Source: Sanchytrium tribonematis
Lineage: Eukaryota; Sanchytriomycota; Sanchytriomycetes; Sanchytriales; Sanchytriaceae
Assembly: GCA_018985235.1 (NCBI GenBank)
Contig: JADGIG010000023.1
Span: 1-41,419, forward strand
Length of the DNA stretch: 41,419 bases
Reading direction: 5' to 3'
Numbering within the stretch: the stretch's first letter is position 1; the number at the start of each line of letters is the position of its first letter. This document shows, piece by piece, positions 17,849 to 26,651 of the stretch. Made by a program: the position numbers and the translations under genes. Below the pieces are notes generated by a model. The model had not been told where the DNA came from. It did no database searches and saw only the letters and a list, made by a program, of their open reading frames with translations.

Positions 17849-20269
17849 TTATTTGAGTCTTTCCTTGTCGATCAGTACCATCCTTTTTGCGGCGTCTTTT
17901 GTGGTCCAGCGATACTTATTACTTTTAATTAGCTGGTATTCTTTTGAAATAAATTGCAATTCCAGAACCAACTTAAAAATTTGATATTTTTCGTTTTCCT
18001 TTCTCATTATTTCATTCTTTTTTTCAAATAAAAAGGATTCAATAAGCGACTGATTTAATTTCATGGCTTCAATATTATCAAATAATACAGTGCGTCGCTG
18101 TCTCAATATTGCGAGTTCTGAATTTGCCACTTTTTGGCTCAATTCATACTTTGTAACCTCTCTTTTGATTTCTTTTATAGATACTATGTAGTTCTGTTTG
18201 TTATTGCTTCCCTTTTTGACATTCCTTTTCTCAATTAAGCCCTGAATTTTCTGCAAATAACAAATTTTCTCCTTTTTAAGTTTTTGATAATCTAACTCAA
18301 GATTCCGAATTTGCGATTCCAAATGACAGCTTTCTTCTCGCGCGAGACTGAAAATCATTTTTTTCCTGTGTTGTAATGATTCTATTTCCATTTTCCAGAA
18401 CACAATATTTTCGTCCACATCGATCATCGAATTGAAAATTACGTCTTTCCGGTTTTTTATGGTAGATATATATGACCGCCTCTCTATGATTTCATTATCT
18501 TTTTTAAATATAAATTCCTGTATTTGAAAAGCAACCTGTTTTAATTTTCTTATATAAGTTGAGTAACGTTCATCCGAAACACAGTTATTTGAGTTCAATA
18601 TGTTAAGCTGTTTTTGCAAGATGCTATAATTCTTCGATTTCAAAATTATTTCATTTTTTAAATTTTCCAAGTGGAAAAGGGATTGCTTCATTTTAACTGA
18701 CTGAGTATCCACGACTTCTTGCCTTTCATCAAAATGTACTTGTAGATTAGGAATTTGAGTTATTTGAGACATTAGATTTGATTCCTTCCAAATTAAATCA
18801 TTTTGATAATGCTTAAATAATTCGAGTTGATCACAGATAGTCATATTTATCGATTTAAAAATATTCACAGATGAATCATCTTCTAATTCGAGAATTTTGC
18901 ACAGTTTTTTGTTCCATTTTTCAATAGCTAATAGATTTTTTTCAATTTTTTGCGTAGAACCAGAGATCAAGGAAGTCATGCTTTGAATGTCTAGCTCTAA
19001 ACTTTCTAAAGCTTTCTTAAGCAAAGAATATCGTTCTTTTAAGCTAAAAGCATGTAAAACAAGATCACTATTCTTGACTTTAGTCAGCTTTAGGGTAGCA
19101 GTAAGAAGTAAAAGCTTTTCCTTTAATATTCTTGTTGTTGAGTGAATGTCATTAAATTGTTTGGCTGCTTGCTTTTGTTCATTTTCAAAAAAGCGATTAT
19201 TCTCTAATGTATTTGAAAGAGAGAGAGCCATGGTGCGTAATTGACTATCTGCAATTGCTATTCTTTTCTTGTATTCTTCTACACCCAATGATGAGCTTTT
19301 GGATCTAGAATCTTTTGCGTTGAAAATTTCAAATGAATCTTTAATTTTGGAATTTAGATCAAATATTCTGAATTCAAATTGCTCGATAAATTGATCAACT
19401 TTAGATATTTTTGCGGTCAGAACAGACTCTTCTCTAATTATTTTCCGCGCAATTAATTCAAATTTTTGAAGTTCAGACTGAGTTTCCGCTCTAAATTTGA
19501 AAAATTGACTTTTTTCAGTTTGTATAAGCAATTTTGAACTTACATGTTTAGACAAATTTTCCGCTCCTATTTTTAACGTGCTTCTCTTTAAATCCATTCT
19601 CTGGACATCCGAAGACCAATTTCTGTATATTTGATCAATTTCAATGGCAATTAATGACATTTCTTGATGAGCCGACGACAATATTCGTTTAGTTTGTATA
19701 AAACTATTGCTAATTCTGTCGAGTTCTTTATGATGTGATTGTACTTCAAGCTCGGATTCATCTCTGGTTTCCAAAAGTTGATTTACGTAAAAGTCTTGTA
19801 GAATCTTATCCGATGCTAAAATTGAAATATCTTTCTTGGCTTTGCTTTGGCTTTCTTTTCCGCCACTAATGCCTGTGTCCAGCTTATTAAGAGCTGTTTT
19901 TAATAAATTAATTTCCATAGTTTTATCTTTTAACTCGAGTCTTTCCATATTCATTTCATTTTGGGCAGTTTCAAAAACTTGTCCACGATTTCGAAAATTG
20001 GCCTCTAATCTTTTAAGTTTCTCAAAATTATGTTGCTCACGAAGTTTGACTGATGCCATTTTTTTCTGCACATCATTAATCCTGATAGAGACATTTTTCA
20101 TTTCATTTTGTTTGTAGTAAAGTTCTAACCCATCATCTTGCCTCTGTTTATTCTTGAAAATTATTAAATTTTGTATGTCCTTTAATTTTGAATCAAGTTC
20201 ATCGCTCCCAACTTTAAGCTGAAGCCAAATTTTGTCCTGGATATCTGATATTAAATCTAGCTTTTGCAT
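17849..20269 (-). CDS. CCDC40: CCDC40 (FAP172), axonemal ruler coiled-coil protein
   Basis: CCDC40 pairs with CCDC39 along the doublet microtubules of motile cilia, setting the 96-nm repeat that places inner dynein arms and radial spokes. The 806-aa protein is coiled coil almost throughout. Family-like blocks include D-F-Y-V-N-Q-L, I-D-Q-I-Y-R-N-W-S-S-D-V-Q-R-M (the conserved Trp block), N-N-C-V-S-D-E-R-Y-S, and I-V-F-W-K-M-E-I-E-S-L followed by the K-G-S-N-N-K-Q-N-Y region. The conserved C-terminal R-W-T-T-K-D-A segment is also present. It lacks the disordered N-terminal extension of animal CCDC40 (about 1140 aa). The stop codon lies inside the AATAAA signal (17848-17853). It supports a flagellated organism. 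The assignment is from block order, so moderate to good. Confidence 0.72.
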   Translation of the reverse strand: MQKLDLISDIQDKIWLQLKVGSDELDSKLKDIQNLIIFKNKQRQDDGLELYYKQNEMKNVSIRINDVQKKMASVKLREQHNFEKLKRLEANFRNRGQVFETAQNEMNMERLELKDKTMEINLLKTALNKLDTGISGGKESQSKAKKDISILASDKILQDFYVNQLLETRDESELEVQSHHKELDRISNSFIQTKRILSSAHQEMSLIAIEIDQIYRNWSSDVQRMDLKRSTLKIGAENLSKHVSSKLLIQTEKSQFFKFRAETQSELQKFELIARKIIREESVLTAKISKVDQFIEQFEFRIFDLNSKIKDSFEIFNAKDSRSKSSSLGVEEYKKRIAIADSQLRTMALSLSNTLENNRFFENEQKQAAKQFNDIHSTTRILKEKLLLLTATLKLTKVKNSDLVLHAFSLKERYSLLKKALESLELDIQSMTSLISGSTQKIEKNLLAIEKWNKKLCKILELEDDSSVNIFKSINMTICDQLELFKHYQNDLIWKESNLMSQITQIPNLQVHFDERQEVVDTQSVKMKQSLFHLENLKNEIILKSKNYSILQKQLNILNSNNCVSDERYSTYIRKLKQVAFQIQEFIFKKDNEIIERRSYISTIKNRKDVIFNSMIDVDENIVFWKMEIESLQHRKKMIFSLAREESCHLESQIRNLELDYQKLKKEKICYLQKIQGLIEKRNVKKGSNNKQNYIVSIKEIKREVTKYELSQKVANSELAILRQRRTVLFDNIEAMKLNQSLIESFLFEKKNEIMRKENEKYQIFKLVLELQFISKEYQLIKSNKYRWTTKDAAKRMVLIDKERLK

Positions 20270-20309
20270 CAGATTGATAAGATGGCCTTCAAATAATTTA
20301 TTACATAGG

Positions 20310-20510
20310 TTAAATCATTTCGGTCTTTTTTCCAGTCTTTGCGATGACCTTAAAGATTTCATCTTTATCTAAATCTGAAGTAACAGTCACTAATTGTTCC
20401 TCCAGACTAATTTTCGACTCTTGAATCCCATCAACTCTTTTCAAGGCGCGTTCCACTGCACTGCTACAGCCCCCGCATGTCATAGTTACTTTGTATTGAT
20501 AAGTAGGCAT
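20310..20510 (-). CDS. ATX1: ATX1/ATOX1-type copper chaperone
   Basis: This 66-aa heavy-metal-associated domain carries Cu(I) to the Golgi P-type ATPase. The metal site is M-T-C-G-G-C near the N-terminus; the loop 5 lysine of the K-T-G-K-K segment is conserved and typical of eukaryotic Atx1. The beta-alpha-beta-beta-alpha-beta order fits: Y-K-V-T-M, then S-A-V-E-R-A-L-K-R-V-D-G-I, then V-T-V-T-S, D-E-I-F-K-V-I-A-K. A CCAATCA box lies 49 bp upstream. It is 40 bp upstream of CCDC40 on the same strand. Confidence 0.93.
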   Translation of the reverse strand: MPTYQYKVTMTCGGCSSAVERALKRVDGIQESKISLEEQLVTVTSDLDKDEIFKVIAKTGKKTEMI

Positions 20511-20559
20511 TTAAAATTGTTAAACGAACGGGAACTTTAAGTAAAAATTAACCACATTT

Positions 20560-20566
20560 TGATTGG
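20560..20566 (-). promoter_or_regulatory. CCAAT box upstream of ATX1
   Basis: TGATTGG on the plus strand is CCAATCA in sense orientation for ATX1, 49 bp from its ATG. It could also serve the divergent gene at 20698. Confidence 0.5.
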
Positions 20567-20697
20567 CCCATTTTTCATTTTAATTTATTGCGACGCAACT
20601 AATGAAATCTGCAACATAGAAAAGACTTGTCTCATTAAATAACTGGTGAGCGAGACGAAATATTTCGATTCTTAATAAAAATTCTTGACCCTCAAAC

Positions 20698-21288
20698 ATG
20701 CACAGAAGAAACACGCTGCGTGAAATTACCAATATTAGAATTGTTGAGGAGTCCGCTGTCGAAAACAATTCCGAACTAGTCCCAGTTAACTCAAGTATTT
20801 ACAATTACAAATCAGCGTTACTAAAAGTGTATTTTCGCCGGTATTTGCCGGCAGAAATATGTAGACATATTCTGCTGTTGTCCTGGTCACTTCCTTGCCG
20901 TTCAGTGACACACCGACAACTATGTTCGGTGTCGGCTTCTGAAAAAGTACTTTTGGAATTGCAGTTAATCAGAAAACCACTTGCGATATCGCTTATTGCA
21001 AAGTCACATGATCAAGGATGGTCTTCCTTTCCGGAAGATCAAGGGACTTACCGAAATTCTTGGACTTATGGGATTCTAAGGACAAACACGGTTGAAGAAA
21101 AATGTTATAATAATCTTCATGCTGAGAGCATGTGGCAGATTCATGAAAAGTGGTACCCTCATAATTCCAACTTTGTCCAAAATCTTAATTCAGGAGATAC
21201 AATTCAGTTGGTTATAAAAGCCGATTTTGGGGGCTGGACCAATTCAGTATGTTTTGCAGAACTGACGGCATACTACGATATCCAATAA
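20698..21288 (+). CDS. F-box-like protein with fungal DQGW beta-sandwich domain
   Basis: The 196-aa protein has a short F-box-like helix near residues 50-65 (L-P-A-E-I-C-R-H-I-L). The C-terminal domain (about 95-196) carries S-H-D-Q-G-W-S-S-F-P-E-D, T-Y-R-N-S-W-T, N-N-L-H-A-E-S-M-W and W-T-N-S-V-C-F-A-E-L-T-A-Y-Y. I recall this SHDQGW...SWT...H-A...GW-x-N pattern from uncharacterised fungal proteins, often joined to F-boxes or ankyrin repeats. It looks like a lectin-like beta-sandwich. Function unknown; target recognition for ubiquitin ligase is a guess. Its stop codon is inside AATAAA (21284-21289), back to back with the LYS9 signal. Confidence 0.65.
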   Translation: MHRRNTLREITNIRIVEESAVENNSELVPVNSSIYNYKSALLKVYFRRYLPAEICRHILLLSWSLPCRSVTHRQLCSVSASEKVLLELQLIRKPLAISLIAKSHDQGWSSFPEDQGTYRNSWTYGILRTNTVEEKCYNNLHAESMWQIHEKWYPHNSNFVQNLNSGDTIQLVIKADFGGWTNSVCFAELTAYYDIQ

Positions 21289-21296
21289 AATTTATT
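21284..21296. terminator. back-to-back poly(A) signals of convergent genes
   Basis: AATAAA at 21284-21289 (plus) and TTTATT at 21291-21296 (AATAAA on minus) face outward with one base between. The TAA stop of the plus gene (21286-21288) and of LYS9 (21292-21294) are both inside these hexamers. Confidence 0.7.
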
Positions 21297-22590
21297 CCAA
21301 AGATACAATGTGTTCTTTCATTTTGATGCCTAGATTTTCTAACTTGGACATAATTTTTCGCGCCAAATCTGGAGATAATGGACCAAAGACCCCCTTTTGA
21401 GTTATTTCATTTTTCAAAATCATATCCGCCGCAACACCAGCTGGCACACCAACTAATGTAGCCATACTGGTCGCTTCATCGGTACCATAATCAATTAGAG
21501 TGTAAAAGCGGCGCTCTTTTTTCCCATTCGCATAGCTTATGTCAAATTTATGAATGAGAAAAACCATATCTCTTTCACCATCTTGATATTCCATTTTGGA
21601 TTGAAACAATATGGTGATTAAGTCCAACAAAGTACTAGATCTAACGGCAGGCAACAAATCATCTGAGAAGATACCGAGCCATGAAATTGCTTCCTTGACA
21701 ATTTTAAAATCCTCGTCATTCAAGGAGCACTTTTGTCTAAGAGCACAATGTAAATCACCAGGCCCCAATATTGAATGCATTAATTCCTTCCATGTCTTGC
21801 AAGTAGTCTTTAATTCCTCTAGGCTAAGTAAGCCCAATTCATTAAAGCAATTCATAACAATAGGAAAGGTAAAATATCTCATTGTGCCTCTAATAATAGT
21901 TTTAGCCTCAGGGATATCATATCTTTCTTTGTAAATGCTGCTATCTCTATTGCCATATCCCATGAATTTAAACGATGGGTAAGGAGTCTCGACAACATTT
22001 GCACTTTTCATCAAGTCTTTGCCTTCAATTTCTTTCAATTGGCCATTTTCATAAAATTTAGCATTATTCTTCAAAGCAAGCAAAACCCCTCTGGCACTCC
22101 AGCTAAATTTATATCCTAACGGATTGTCTGAGCATTCTGGAGCAGGCAAACCACCACAATAACTAGTAAAATGATCAATTTTACCATTATTGGAATGCAC
22201 TCTATCAATCACATCAACTGCATACAAATGGTCGATTCCAGGATCCATTCCAATTTCATTCAAACAAACTAAACCCGCTTTCCTACAATCTTCATCCAGT
22301 TCAGCCATATTTGGGTTAATATAACTTGTGGTAACAACATGTTTTTTCAACTTGATAGCAACTTTGATTACGTCAGCATGTAATGTATAGGGAACTAAAC
22401 TGATGATCAAGGCGCAATCTTGCAAATACTTCTCAAGACCTTGCAAATCTGTTAAATCGTGAGCTATGCATTCGCCATACTTTTGCAAATGCGACTTGAT
22501 TGTTCTGGAAATTATTCGAACTTTATGCTTTTGATGTAAATACTTAACACATGGCTCTACAACATAACCACTTCCAAGGACAACAATCAT
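21292..22590 (-). CDS. LYS9: saccharopine dehydrogenase (NADP+, L-glutamate-forming), LYS9-type
   Basis: This catalyses the penultimate step of the fungal alpha-aminoadipate lysine pathway, joining aminoadipate semialdehyde and glutamate into saccharopine. The 432-aa single-domain enzyme opens MIVVLGSGYVVEPCVKYL (Rossmann loop). It then shows I-S-L-V-P-Y-T-L-H-A, V-T-T-S-Y-I-N-P-N-M, L-N-E-I-G-M-D-P-G-I-D-H-L, S-Y-C-G-G-L-P-A-P-E, and N-P-L-G-Y-K-F-S-W-S, all saccharopine reductase signatures. The late stretch A-T-L-V-G-V-P-A-G-V is also typical. Length equals fungal Lys9 (about 446) rather than the fused LKR/SDH of animals and plants. Its start is 45 bp from the divergent LKB1-like gene. Confidence 0.93.
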   Translation of the reverse strand: MIVVLGSGYVVEPCVKYLHQKHKVRIISRTIKSHLQKYGECIAHDLTDLQGLEKYLQDCALIISLVPYTLHADVIKVAIKLKKHVVTTSYINPNMAELDEDCRKAGLVCLNEIGMDPGIDHLYAVDVIDRVHSNNGKIDHFTSYCGGLPAPECSDNPLGYKFSWSARGVLLALKNNAKFYENGQLKEIEGKDLMKSANVVETPYPSFKFMGYGNRDSSIYKERYDIPEAKTIIRGTMRYFTFPIVMNCFNELGLLSLEELKTTCKTWKELMHSILGPGDLHCALRQKCSLNDEDFKIVKEAISWLGIFSDDLLPAVRSSTLLDLITILFQSKMEYQDGERDMVFLIHKFDISYANGKKERRFYTLIDYGTDEATSMATLVGVPAGVAADMILKNEITQKGVFGPLSPDLARKIMSKLENLGIKMKEHIVSLE

Positions 22591-22635
22591 GTTTTCTCCT
22601 ATTAATGTATGTAAAAAATTTAAGCCACACTTTCT

Positions 22636-24340
22636 ATGTCAATGACGGCACGTAGTAATGAGAGTATTTCAATTCCCTCGAGATTCCGTGGGGAGCTTAA
22701 AATCACTCATATACCTTTCGATCCTTTGAAAAAAAGGGTCGTTGTTAAATCAAAAAGTATGTCTAACATTGAAATATTAGAAAAGCGTAAAGTAGAAATA
22801 AAAAGATTTAAAAGCGAAGATATTTTGAGCAAGAAAAAGAGACAAAGGATGGCCTCACTTAATATTGAGATGAGCTTAAGCAGCCATGCCAGTGTAAATT
22901 CTCAAAAATCCAGCAATGGCAATAATAGCCCCAAATTTAAGCGGAAATCGCGTAAAAACAGTCAATACTCTATCAAGGTCGACAATAACAACGAATATAT
23001 GAATTATTTGTTGAGCAAAAAAATGAGTAGTGATAATTTTATTGTAAGAATGGAAAGTAAAGACATAGTCTGGAAAACGGACGAAGAAGAATACAAAAAA
23101 GTGGGGAGTTATGTATTTCACGAGGAACTAGGAAGAGGGTCTTTTGCTAAAGTCAAATCTGCAATATGTTCTGAAACTCTACAAATTGTAGCAATTAAAA
23201 TATTTAGTCACAAAAAACTAAAAAAGATGACAGGTGCACTTGAAAATGTTGAAAGAGAATTGCGAATATTAAAAAAATTAAGGCATCCCAATATTATTCG
23301 TCTGATTGATGTCTACGCAAAAATTAATCCGGATGATCCTAAAATTGTCCCTTACAAAAAAACTTTGGAGTCTGTCACAAAGCAGTATGCTATTTTTGAG
23401 CATTGTAGCGTCAATCTCCAGACTTTAATGGATAGATCTCCCAACGGAAGACTTCCTCTATCTCAAGCCCAAAACTACTTTAAGCAATTAACAGAAGGTA
23501 TTTATTACCTCCATCGTAACGGCATAGTGCACCGCGACATTAAACCCCCCAACTTATTACTTCGTCCAGATAATATTTTAAAAATTTGTGATTTTGGAAT
23601 TGCGGAGGAATCGTCACCTTATGAACCCGATCCACAATTTACGACTTTCTCAGGTACTCACCAATTTATGGCTCCTGAATCTCTATATGAAAATACTACA
23701 CATGTTGGATTCGAGGTTGACATTTGGGCATGTGGGATAATTTTATATGCCATGATCATGGGTGCTTTTCCATTCGAATTGGATGAAGGAAATATTGAAA
23801 AACTATATGATAGCATTAAGAATCAAAAAGCTTTCATTCCTGAAGAATTGCAATACAATTTGCGCAAATTACTTATTGGTAAAATATTTTAACATAGATT
23901 TGCTTCAAAAAAATCCTCAAAGACGGCCCCAAGCTCACAAAATTAGAGAATATCCTTGGCTTAAAGAAGAAATTCCAAGATGGCAATCGGAAATACCGCC
24001 ATTTAGACCCAGGAAAGCCCGGCCACATATGCCCTACTCACTGTACAAAATGCTACGAAACATGTTTCCAAATGATTTTGTCGGATTCGAGGCACTACCA
24101 CTTTTCAGTGATACGTGCATGCCAGGAGTTACTGAAAATGAGATAATCAGATCTTCTTTAGATTCGTTGAATGGCGAGGAATTAGAAAAAAATACTATAA
24201 GCAGGAATAACACGGTAACTCTCGGTAGACAGAATAGCGTGAACAAAGCGATTTCTCCAACAGTGGGGTCTGTCAGTAAAGGCACGTCATTAAGTAGATT
24301 CGGATCCCTTCGAAGGAAGCCCAGTACTACAAGAAAATAG
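22636..24340 (+). CDS. LKB1/STK11-like protein kinase, one 19-nt intron
   Basis: Exons 22636-23878 and 23898-24340 (561 aa) are separated by a 19-nt intron; without splicing the frame stops at once. The kinase domain (about 157-435) has G-R-G-S-F-A-K-V, V-A-I-K-I-F, H-R-D-I-K-P-P-N-L-L-L, D-F-G-I-A, and M-A-P-E. The block L-Q-T-L-M-D-R-S-P-N-G-R-L-P-L-S-Q-A with YFKQLTEGIYYLH follows the LKB1 pattern (Q-A-H-G-Y-F-x-Q-L). So do F-E-V-D-I-W-A-C-G-I and P-W-L-K-E-E after the intron. LKB1 activates AMPK-family kinases. The basic N-terminal 150 residues and Ser-rich tail are not conserved. A CaMKK-type upstream kinase is the alternative. Confidence 0.82.
23879..23897 (+). other. 19-nt intron in LKB1-like kinase
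   Basis: The sequence is GTAAAATATTTTAACATAG, phase 1. Splicing joins ...K-L-L-I to D-L-L-Q-K-N-P-Q-R-R-P, the conserved end of kinase subdomain XI. GT, TAAC at positions 12-15 and AG at the end match the other short introns here. Confidence 0.88.
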
Positions 24341-24453
24341 TTGTGATAGCAAATTCGAATAATAATTTTAAAATTAAAATTAGTCAAACAATCCAGCTAG
24401 TGTTCTACAATTTCGAAATAAATAATTACTTTACAGATAGACTGAAACAGAAA

Positions 24454-24744
24454 ATGCAAAAAGGGTTTTATTTTACAATTTGGGTCAAATATAATTCACG
24501 CGGGGCAAGCGAGCTATTTTATCGCAATAATAATCTCCACTTCTCTTCCCCGAAAGAACCCATCAATAACAAGGTTAATCAAGATATTAAATCATATTTT
24601 AAAAGATTTAAAGTGAAGGCAGACATTTTAAAAGGTTTAAAATCTCGTGAAAAAATGATATATGTTAGTAACGAATATGAAAACTCTATTGCAAAATTGG
24701 TTAGTGAAACCCGATCAAAAAGATCCGATCAAAATATGCAATGA
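24454..24744 (+). CDS. DUF167 (YggU-like) small protein
   Basis: The 96-aa protein from ATG 24454 fits the DUF167 fold: a first strand F-T-I-W-V-K-Y-N-S-R-G, L-H-F-S-S-P-K-E-P at the place of the usual A-P-P-V-E-G loop, then N-N-K-V-N-Q-D-I-K-S-Y-F-K-R-F-K-V. It ends I-L-K-G-L-K-S-R-E-K-M-I-Y-V, corresponding to the G-x-x-S-R-x-K strand that defines the family. The glycine and alanine of the usual G-K-A-N loop are replaced (N-K-V-N), so it is divergent. The frame continues upstream without ATG back to the kinase stop. Biochemical role unknown in any organism. Confidence 0.65.
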   Translation: MQKGFYFTIWVKYNSRGASELFYRNNNLHFSSPKEPINNKVNQDIKSYFKRFKVKADILKGLKSREKMIYVSNEYENSIAKLVSETRSKRSDQNMQ

Positions 24745-24787
24745 ATCGATCTGCTTTAATATAAAGTAGAACAATCTCAGTGTTAAC

Positions 24788-25042
24788 ATGCAAAATACTA
24801 AAAATATACTGTCCAAATTCAATGACGGGTTTCTCAGCGAAGATTACTATGAGTCGCTAATGACTTACGCACGAATAGCCAGGCTAACAACGTACGAGTT
24901 GGAATGCGTTGATGAAGGGATGCTGTGGTATTATAATCAAGGATGGATTCTTGATATAAGTGACTGTTATGAATGCTTTCAGAATGTCTGCTGTCTTGAT
25001 TTGAGAAGACCATTGGAATTTTGGAAATATTTATTTCGATGA
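24788..25042 (+). CDS. 84-aa orphan protein, member B of a two-gene family
   Basis: Same length as the product of 14969-15223 and clearly related. It shares the ungapped R-I-x-R-L-x-x-Y-x-x-E-x-x-D-x-x-M core (residues 29-45) and the C-terminal F...C-C...R-P...F/Y-W-x-Y-L. It is acidic, rich in Tyr and Cys, and predicted helical, with no signal or membrane segment. ATG 24788 is the natural start. It is 43 bp behind the DUF167 gene on the same strand. Function unknown. The equal length and gap-free core make a genuine protein family very likely. Confidence 0.7.
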   Translation: MQNTKNILSKFNDGFLSEDYYESLMTYARIARLTTYELECVDEGMLWYYNQGWILDISDCYECFQNVCCLDLRRPLEFWKYLFR

Positions 25043-25172
25043 TATGAAATAGAATGCTGATTTTTATAAAATAAATAACTAGCTCTAACACTAAAATAGT
25101 AAAGAAGTTAAACATATTTTATTTCTGATGTGACTGACTGAAACCATTGATAAATTTATTTCGAAACAAAAA

Positions 25173-26453
25173 ATGTTGACTCTACTTTTCACAAATTTGA
25201 TAGCCACATCAGCCGATTGTGAAAATCTTGTGAATCTTGCAATTGGATTTGGCATGAGCGATTCTAAGCTTCATAATTTAAGGGGCCCGGAATGTTGTGG
25301 ATTTATGGGATCGGCTTTGGAAGGTGTATCATGCGATGATGACAATAGAGTATATAAAATTGTTTGGGATCGATTTGACCTGAATGGAACTTTCAATTCT
25401 AGTAGTTGGTCTGCCCTACCGCTTTTGACATTTTCTGCGGTTTTTAATTCAATAAGTGGTGAAATACCGCTACTTCAAAATGAAACTCTGAAATATTTCT
25501 ATGCTGGTAGCAACAAACTACAGGGACCTATTCCAAAATTGCATAGTGGTATGACAGAATTGGGACTAGAAAATAATATGCTTTATGGAAGTCCTGCACT
25601 GCCGTCAACTATGAAATACTTATATCTGATGAACAATCATCTCAGTGGCAATTTTTCCGAATTTCCTCCAATGATTATAGATTTGTATTTATATAATAAC
25701 TATTTTGAAGGTGAAGTACCTAGTTTTCCTTCCTTCTTAGTTGGACTTGGACTGCAAAATAATATATTTGTTGGCAAAATATCCAACTTTCCAAACACTT
25801 TGGAGGTTATTAAACTACAATTTAATCGTTTTACTGGTAAGATTGAAACATTACCACCGCAATTATATCAGCTTTACCTTGACAATAATAATTTTGATGG
25901 CGAAATTCCGCAAATTCCAAGTAGTGTTGTTGAAATTTCTTTATCGCGAAACCAGTTTATTGGAAGTATAGAGTCGATACCTCAAAATGTGTCTCGACTT
26001 TATCTTGATCACAATAAATTTGGCGGAAGTATAAACATTAGTGGAACAATAACTATTTTACATTTGGAATTTAATGAATTTCAAAATATAAAAATTGAAG
26101 GAATCAGTCAGCTCAAAGAATGTGACATATCAAACAATAAGCTGAACATCTCTAATTACAAGGACTTGAGTCAAAAATGTAGGCTTGAGGCCGAGGGAAA
26201 TGATTTCTTAAGTCACAATGTTTCAGTTTATATCAGCTCATCTACAAGCCTGGTGTCCCAAAGCTCCAACAAGACCGCAAGCCATTTTAAAATAATACCT
26301 ATCACCACTACTCTCATTGCGGAAGGGTCTCCAAATCTACCAAACTTACCTACTACGAATGCAAACTTGTGGGTCGTCATTGGTTCTGTTGTTGGGGTAT
26401 TGATTATTGCCAATTTAGCAATTCAATCATTCAGAGCTCGCGTAAGCAAGTAG
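25173..26453 (+). CDS. leucine-rich-repeat type I membrane protein
   Basis: The 426-aa protein has a short signal peptide (MLTLLFTNLIATSADC), a cysteine-bearing N-cap (E-C-C-G-F-M...V-S-C-D-D), and about eleven short LRR units between residues 80 and 315. The repeats are of the form L-x-x-L-Y-L-x-N-N-x-F-x-G-x-I-P, i.e. the plant-type N/G-x-IP pattern with ~21-residue spacing. A Ser/Thr stretch follows, and then one transmembrane helix near the C-terminus (W-V-V-I-G-S-V-V-G-V-L-I-I-A) with a very short basic tail R-A-R-V-S-K. There is no kinase. It is probably a cell-surface recognition or adhesion protein. Similar plant-type LRR proteins occur in fungi and protists; ligand unknown. Confidence 0.8.
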   Translation: MLTLLFTNLIATSADCENLVNLAIGFGMSDSKLHNLRGPECCGFMGSALEGVSCDDDNRVYKIVWDRFDLNGTFNSSSWSALPLLTFSAVFNSISGEIPLLQNETLKYFYAGSNKLQGPIPKLHSGMTELGLENNMLYGSPALPSTMKYLYLMNNHLSGNFSEFPPMIIDLYLYNNYFEGEVPSFPSFLVGLGLQNNIFVGKISNFPNTLEVIKLQFNRFTGKIETLPPQLYQLYLDNNNFDGEIPQIPSSVVEISLSRNQFIGSIESIPQNVSRLYLDHNKFGGSINISGTITILHLEFNEFQNIKIEGISQLKECDISNNKLNISNYKDLSQKCRLEAEGNDFLSHNVSVYISSSTSLVSQSSNKTASHFKIIPITTTLIAEGSPNLPNLPTTNANLWVVIGSVVGVLIIANLAIQSFRARVSK

Positions 26454-26569
26454 CTTTAATCCGTCGAGACTTCAGCCGATAGTGCGGCTGTATGTCCCAA
26501 TTCTTCAGTGTATGAAAAAATAAACACATTGTACCAATTAAAAGCTGGTGAAGCATTAACCAATCAAAT

Positions 26570-26576
26570 CTTATCA
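26570..26576 (+). promoter_or_regulatory. CCAAT box, distal (TRIC gene)
   Basis: CCAATCA 75 bp before the preferred TRIC start at 26652, paired with a second copy at 26596-26602. Confidence 0.45.
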
Positions 26577-26595
26577 AATCTTGACTTTTAATTGT

Positions 26596-26602
26596 CCAAT
26601 CA
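26596..26602 (+). promoter_or_regulatory. CCAAT box, proximal (TRIC gene)
   Basis: CCAATCA 49 bp before ATG 26652 and only 1 bp before ATG 26604. The spacing at other genes argues that 26652 is the true start. Confidence 0.5.
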
Positions 26603-26651
26603 GATGAAGAACCCATTTTTTCTATTGCCAAGGAGTATACACTGTGTTATC

